Positions 59,795 to 64,000 of a stretch of DNA of 64,000 nt are shown piece by piece. The notes below the pieces were generated by a model. The model was not told the DNA's origin and did not search any database. It was given only the letters and a program-made list of their open reading frames with translations. The stretch spans positions 1 to 64,000 of the forward strand of contig JAFRKN010000014.1 in assembly GCA_017431725.1 (NCBI GenBank), read 5' to 3'. The DNA is from Candidatus Saccharimonadota bacterium (GTDB lineage: Bacteria > Patescibacteriota > Saccharimonadia > Saccharimonadales > Saccharimonadaceae). Numbering within the stretch: position 1 is the stretch's first letter; every line of letters begins with the position of its first letter. The position numbers were made by a program, and so were the translations under genes.

Positions 59795-60388
59795 ATGGCG
59801 CATATTAATCGAAAATATATTGACAAACACTGGTCGGTTTTTATCGTTAGGGGAGCGATAGCTGCACTCTTTGGTTTATTAATTTTGTTTGGAGGGTCAA
59901 CAAATATTGAGATGGTAGTTTCAATGATTAGTGTATTTTTGTTGTCTCTTGGAGTAATAGATTCGGTAAGTGCTCTTTATAATTCGACCAAGAAACGCGG
60001 TTGGATAAACTCAATTATCGATGCGGCGGTTGATGTAGTAGCAGCTTTGGCTCTTTTATTTTTTGCGCGAGCCGATTTAGTTGCCAGTTTGATTATTATC
60101 TCAGTTTATACTTTTGTTTCTGGAATTATTGATATTTTGCATGGATTTATTTCTACCGTCGATCCCACCGATAGATTTATTAGAATTTTGGCAGGAATTT
60201 GTGGCTGTATTATGGGGGCAGTGATTTTGAACGCTGGGAATTTTGAAATCATGACCTTTATTCGTTTCTTTGGGGTTTATATGCTGATTGTAGGTCTAAC
60301 TAGCGCAATTTATGGCGTACATAACAGAGCACAAAATATTGAAGACAAAATCGCCAGAAAGCAAGCCAATAAAACAAAGAAACGCTGA
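59795..60388 (+). CDS. HdeD/DUF308 family membrane protein
   Basis: This 197-residue protein has about six membrane helices (from ~residue 15 to ~180) with WSVFIVRGAIAALFGLLILF and a repeated three-helix pattern like that of HdeD/DUF308 proteins. A basic C-terminal tail ends it. The function is unknown; HdeD is linked to acid stress in E. coli, but nothing here shows that role. TGCTAAAAT and AAAGGA precede it. Confidence 0.75.
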   Translation: MAHINRKYIDKHWSVFIVRGAIAALFGLLILFGGSTNIEMVVSMISVFLLSLGVIDSVSALYNSTKKRGWINSIIDAAVDVVAALALLFFARADLVASLIIISVYTFVSGIIDILHGFISTVDPTDRFIRILAGICGCIMGAVILNAGNFEIMTFIRFFGVYMLIVGLTSAIYGVHNRAQNIEDKIARKQANKTKKR

Positions 60389-60468
60389 TAAATGGTTGAA
60401 TTTAAGATAAGCTGAAGAATACTAGGTTTTGTTTTTTCGTGCTATAATCTTATTAAGGAGATTTATAT

Positions 60469-61335
60469 ATGAAGGCAATTATTACAGATGCGGGGTTTGC
60501 GAGCCGCTATCTACCAATCACCAAAACCATTCCGAAGGCGATGATTCCAATTGGAGCAAAGCCAGTAATGCAACTTTGCGTGGAAGAGTGCGTGAAGGCA
60601 GGTATTGAAGAAATTATTATCGTGGCAACGCCAAATTCTAAATCAAAAGAAATTTATGAAGATTATTTTCACAATAAGGCAGAAAATGTGAAGGCTCTGC
60701 TAGACAAACAGGGGAAGAGTGAGCGTTTTAAACCAGTGGAAGAAATTTTGGAATTTCCAAAAATTACCGTCATAGAGCAAGATGCTAGTTTGCCTTACGG
60801 CAATGGCTCACCGATAGTTTCGGCTAAAGATTTTGTTAAAGACGATGAGGCTTTTGTGGTATTATATAGTGATGATTTGATTCTTGGACAGGGAGATGTT
60901 GAAACCTTGGTCGAGGAGTATAAGAAAAATCCAGATGTAAAAGCGGTGATTGCGGCACAAGAAATGCCGGAAGCAGTTTGGCATAAATATGGCATGATTG
61001 CTCTAAAAGAAAATGGGACTTTGAGCCATATCGTTGAAAAACCTAAAACTCCAGATTTATCTCCGAGTAATTTGACTTCATATGGACGCTATTTGTTAAC
61101 ACCTGAAATATTTGATTATTTAATTCCGTCTAATACTGGACTAGACGGTGAACTTTGGACGGTAGATGCTATCACTAAATTGGCTGAAAACGGGGATGTA
61201 ATTGTGGCCAAAAGTAGAGGGAAGTGGATTACGACGGGTGACCCAAAAAATTATTTCTTGGCCCATCTTGAGTATGTTTTGTCGGAAACTGACTATGGTG
61301 AAGATATCAAAAAAATCGTCGAGGCAAAGCGATAA
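60469..61335 (+). CDS. galU: UTP-glucose-1-phosphate uridylyltransferase-like nucleotidyltransferase
   Basis: This 288-residue nucleotidyltransferase should make UDP-glucose for glycan synthesis. It has the GalU-type layout: RYLPITKTIPKAMIPIGAKPVMQ with the signature Lys, ECVKAGIEEIIIVA, SDDLILGQ, KYGMIAL, VEKP and GRYLLTPEIF, DGELWTVDAI. The N-terminal GxGxR loop is changed to DAGFASR, so the nucleotide or sugar could differ. TATAAT (60443-60448) and AAGGAG precede it. Confidence 0.85.
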   Translation: MKAIITDAGFASRYLPITKTIPKAMIPIGAKPVMQLCVEECVKAGIEEIIIVATPNSKSKEIYEDYFHNKAENVKALLDKQGKSERFKPVEEILEFPKITVIEQDASLPYGNGSPIVSAKDFVKDDEAFVVLYSDDLILGQGDVETLVEEYKKNPDVKAVIAAQEMPEAVWHKYGMIALKENGTLSHIVEKPKTPDLSPSNLTSYGRYLLTPEIFDYLIPSNTGLDGELWTVDAITKLAENGDVIVAKSRGKWITTGDPKNYFLAHLEYVLSETDYGEDIKKIVEAKR

Positions 61336-61370
61336 GAGATGTGTTATAATGGATTTAAGGAGAAAATAAT

Positions 61371-61676
61371 ATGAACACAGCCGAATGGATATTAGTAGCA
61401 ATATTGAGTATTACACTTTTGATATTTTTGATTGTTGGGATTGTTTTAGTTATTAAATTAATTGGCGTAAGTAAAGAAATTAAAAAGGTCGTGATTGAGG
61501 GGCAGGATATTGCGAAAAATACTAACGGGATTGTTTCCAATGTGAAAGGAATGACTGCAATCGGTGGAACAGTGGAGATGTTTGTTGATAAGTACATCAA
61601 TCCGAAACTTAAAGACAAACTTAAAGAAAAGATGAAAGAAAGGAGCGAAAATGGCGGAAAAAACGGAGAAAAATAA
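61371..61676 (+). CDS. Small single-helix membrane protein (DUF948-like)
   Basis: This 101-residue protein has an N-terminal membrane helix (residues ~6-31) and a charged helical remainder (KEIKKVVIEGQDIAKNTNGIVSN), a layout like DUF948 proteins of Gram-positives. AAGGAG precedes it and a TGTTATAAT lies just upstream. It overlaps the next gene by 26 nt. Confidence 0.65.
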   Translation: MNTAEWILVAILSITLLIFLIVGIVLVIKLIGVSKEIKKVVIEGQDIAKNTNGIVSNVKGMTAIGGTVEMFVDKYINPKLKDKLKEKMKERSENGGKNGEK

Positions 61677-61911
61677 AAGTGGGGCAGGAAAATTCTTTCT
61701 AGGGGCTTTGCTCGGTGGCATTGCGGGAGCGATAGCCGGGAGATTTATTACTACCAAAGCCGACGAAGATGATTCAGAATGTGAAGAAAAATTAGGTTGC
61801 GATAAGAAAGGGTGCCCATGTAAGAAGGGTGCCGAAGATGCAGAAATAGAGGAAGTAAAAAAACCCGTTGGTAAAAGCTCTCCTGAAAAGAAAACTGCTG
61901 AGAAAAAATGA
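61651..61911 (+). CDS. Small glycine-zipper protein with Cys cluster (YtxH-like)
   Basis: This 86-residue protein has a Gly-rich short helix (FFLGALLGGIAGAIAGRF, residues ~15-32) like YtxH-type proteins, then CEEKLGCDKKGCPC, which could bind a metal, and a Lys/Glu-rich tail. It starts within the preceding gene and its stop overlaps the dnaE start (ATGA). Confidence 0.6.
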   Translation: MAEKTEKNKSGAGKFFLGALLGGIAGAIAGRFITTKADEDDSECEEKLGCDKKGCPCKKGAEDAEIEEVKKPVGKSSPEKKTAEKK

Positions 61912-64000
61912 AATTGAGCCCAAGTGATTTTGTTCACTTACATAACCATACGCATTATTCGTTGCTGGATGGTTTGACAAAGGTTCCCGAATTAGTAAAT
62001 TTTGTCAAAAAAGACGGTATGGAAGCAGTCGCTGTGACTGACCATGGGACAATGTCGGGGTTAGTTGAGCTTTATAAATGTTGTAACGATGCTGGCATTA
62101 AACCAATATTAGGGCTTGAAGCCTATGTGGCAGCACGCAAAATGACGGATAAAGATCCGGCGCATGATAAGCAGAGATTTCATATTACCTTATTAGCGAT
62201 GAATAATAAGGGCTTTGAAAATCTTTGCCGAATTATGAGCAATTCTGAAGAACATGGTAAATATTATAAGCCACGCACTGATCACGAAGAGCTGAAAAAA
62301 TATAATGAAGGAATTATTTGTCTGTCTGGTTGTATGGGGTCAGAAATTTCGGAAGCGATTCGAGCAGGGGATGACAAACGGGCGCTGGAACTGATTGATT
62401 GGTATAGTAAAGTTTTTAAAGACCGTTTTTACTTGGAAATGCAGGATCATGGTCATCCAAAATCTTCGACACATTCGGAAGAGCAAAAGAGAGTAAATGA
62501 TTGGCATATGGCCCATGCGAAAAAACTAGGGTTACCACTAGTGGTGACTTGTGATGCACATTATTTGAATCATGAAGATCAAGATGCGCATGAAGTATTG
62601 CTTTGTATTGGTACAGCGGCAAATTTGTCTGACACTAATCGGATGACTTTAAAAGATTTTGATTTACACGTAGTTTCGGCAAAAGAAATCATTGAACACT
62701 GGGAAGAAACTTGTCCAGAGGCAATTTTAAATACTAAAAAGATTGCGGATTCGTGCAATGTTGATTTGCAACTGGGACGGATTTTGATTCCAAAATTTCC
62801 AGTACCAGATGGGGAAGACGAAAAATCTTATCTTGATAAGTTGGTTTTTCAGGGTTTGGTTTATAGATATGGTGGCAAAAAATTAGAAGAAGCTAGCAAG
62901 ATGGCAGTTGTTGAATGTCGCAAAATTCTGGAGAAGGTCGATCAAGACCGTGATGAGGATTATAAAATTTTGCCCAGAATTGATTATGAGCTTTCGGTCG
63001 TAGATAAGATGGGATATAATGGCTATTTCTTGATTGTGCAGGATTTTATTAACTGGGGAAAATCTCAGCGGATTGTTTATGGGCCAGGACGAGGTTCGGC
63101 AGCTGGTTCAATTTTAGCTTATGCTCTTCGGATTACAGAACTAGACCCGTTGAAATATGATTTACTATTTGAGAGATTTTTAAACCCGGATAGAATTTCG
63201 ATGCCGGATATTGATACCGATATTCAAGATACTAGGCGCGATGAAGTGATCGAATATTGTTCGCACAAATATGGTTATGAGCGAGTTTCTAATATTGTGA
63301 CTTTTGGTAAAATGATGGCGAAAAATGCGGTGAGAGATGTTGCGCGGGTACTCGAAGTGCCTTATGCGGAAGCGGACAGATTAGCGAAAATGGTGCCGGA
63401 TCCAGTGCAAGGACATCATGTGCATCTTACTGATGCTATTCGCGAGGTGCCGGATCTCAAAAATGAATATGAAACTAATCCGACCGCGAAAGAAGTGATT
63501 GATTTTGCGGCGAGACTCGAAGGAACGATTCGTAATCACGGCGTACATGCTTGCGGGGTAATTATCGCGCCAGATGATTTAGTAAAATTTTTACCTCTAG
63601 AGGTTTCGGCAAAAGGGCCGATTGCGGCACAGTTTCCGATGGGGCAAGTTGAAGAATTAGGCCTGCTCAAAATGGATTTTCTAGGGCTTTCCAACTTATC
63701 AGTAATCAATAATGCGCTAAGAATGATCCGAAAAGTCTATCATGATGATATTGATTTAGCGAATTTACCATTAGATGATAAAAAAACTTTTGAACTATTA
63801 CAACGGGCAGAGACTACTGGGGTATTCCAGCTAGAGTCAGCAGGGATGAAAAGATATTTACGTGATTTGAAGGCTTCGTCTTTTGAGGATATTATCGCTA
63901 TGGTAGCCTTATACCGACCAGGACCAATGCAATTCATCGATTCATTTATTCGACGCAAACACGGTCAAGAAAAAATTACTTATCTTCATCCAGGCCTAGA
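61908..64000 (+). CDS. dnaE: DNA polymerase III subunit alpha (partial, 3' end outside window)
   Basis: The first ~697 residues of the replicative polymerase are present. The PHP domain opens with FVHLHNHTHYSLLDG and VTDHGTMSGLVE. The polymerase core follows with YGPGRGSAAGSILAYAL, PDIDTDIQD (catalytic Asp pair), HACGVIIAPDD and ALYRPGPMQF. The ATG at 61908 overlaps the stop of the small upstream gene, so it is translated with it. The C-terminal part lies beyond the window. Confidence 0.97.
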   Translation, partial: MKLSPSDFVHLHNHTHYSLLDGLTKVPELVNFVKKDGMEAVAVTDHGTMSGLVELYKCCNDAGIKPILGLEAYVAARKMTDKDPAHDKQRFHITLLAMNNKGFENLCRIMSNSEEHGKYYKPRTDHEELKKYNEGIICLSGCMGSEISEAIRAGDDKRALELIDWYSKVFKDRFYLEMQDHGHPKSSTHSEEQKRVNDWHMAHAKKLGLPLVVTCDAHYLNHEDQDAHEVLLCIGTAANLSDTNRMTLKDFDLHVVSAKEIIEHWEETCPEAILNTKKIADSCNVDLQLGRILIPKFPVPDGEDEKSYLDKLVFQGLVYRYGGKKLEEASKMAVVECRKILEKVDQDRDEDYKILPRIDYELSVVDKMGYNGYFLIVQDFINWGKSQRIVYGPGRGSAAGSILAYALRITELDPLKYDLLFERFLNPDRISMPDIDTDIQDTRRDEVIEYCSHKYGYERVSNIVTFGKMMAKNAVRDVARVLEVPYAEADRLAKMVPDPVQGHHVHLTDAIREVPDLKNEYETNPTAKEVIDFAARLEGTIRNHGVHACGVIIAPDDLVKFLPLEVSAKGPIAAQFPMGQVEELGLLKMDFLGLSNLSVINNALRMIRKVYHDDIDLANLPLDDKKTFELLQRAETTGVFQLESAGMKRYLRDLKASSFEDIIAMVALYRPGPMQFIDSFIRRKHGQEKITYLHPGL

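Noticed and set aside
1-64000. UGA recoded as glycine (genetic code 25)
   Set aside because: TGA ends many genes here, several in ATGA overlaps, and no conserved protein is interrupted by an in-frame TGA.

Overview
The window reads as a chromosomal segment of a Patescibacteria/CPR bacterium, most likely Candidatus Saccharibacteria (TM7). This is inferred from gene content, not from a marker search. The DNA is AT-rich and densely coding. TGA is used as an ordinary stop, which argues against the recoded Gracilibacteria/Absconditabacteria. EF-Ts, prolyl-tRNA synthetase and UvrC are all short forms. The rpsB-tsf-frr-uppS-rseP-proS cluster has no pyrH, cdsA or dxr. There are several large surface proteins, and no amino acid, nucleotide or fatty acid biosynthesis genes.

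Layout. 0-1.5 kb: a GATC-type restriction-modification pair (minus strand), followed by two tandem hairpins that share one G-rich loop. 1.8-6.2 kb: small conserved genes, an FAD oxidoreductase and trigger factor. 6.3-7.2 kb: rpsL-rpsG. 7.4-12.5 kb: a carbon cluster (GAPDH, RpiB, Rpe, PfkB-type kinase, LOG-type phosphoribohydrolase, and enolase on the other strand). 12.6-19.9 kb: membrane-anchored and secreted proteins, uvrC, secG, a peptide-type binding protein, tRNA-Leu and rpmE. 20-26 kb: the translation/undecaprenyl/site-2-protease/proS cluster. 26-31 kb: greA, a phosphoesterase, lysS and uvrB. 31-34 kb: a PD-(D/E)xK toxin-like protein and a secreted FISUMP protein. 33.8-35.9 kb: a phosphoketolase encoded as two overlapping genes. 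35.9-44 kb: a class A PBP, murJ and gatCA-[HEPN-like]-gatB. 44-52.8 kb: fusA, hypothetical genes, a 1282-residue thioester/CnaB-like/VaFE adhesin and tuf. 53-59.7 kb: an E2-like acyltransferase lacking its catalytic His, rpsJ, and a five-gene operon (MurF-like ligase, hydrolase, DegT-type PLP enzyme, two FemAB-like transferases) that looks like a cell-wall cross-bridge system. 59.8-64 kb: an HdeD-like protein, galU, two small proteins and the start of dnaE.

How the genes work together. RpiB, Rpe, GAPDH, enolase and the split phosphoketolase give a route from ribose-5-phosphate to glyceraldehyde-3-phosphate plus acetyl phosphate. The LOG-type enzyme and the PfkB-type kinase could feed scavenged nucleotides or ribose into it. 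UppS, MurJ, PBP, the MurF-like ligase and the FemAB pair form a cell-wall theme. The thioester adhesin, the FISUMP protein and two VPNTG-tailed proteins form a surface/attachment theme, as expected for an epibiont.

Expression signals are unusually readable. Promoters follow TTGACt-N17-TATAAT, often with a TGn extension. At least thirteen genes have the -10 box only 6-10 bp before the start codon and no Shine-Dalgarno site, suggesting leaderless mRNAs. Several ribosomal-protein and elongation-factor genes instead have leaders with a hairpin and an SD. Three long imperfect palindromes (about 110-118 bp) sit in frame inside uvrC, gatB and the PLP-enzyme gene. Three exact-consensus promoters point antisense into gene 3' ends. 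All calls come from reading the sequence; no database search was possible.
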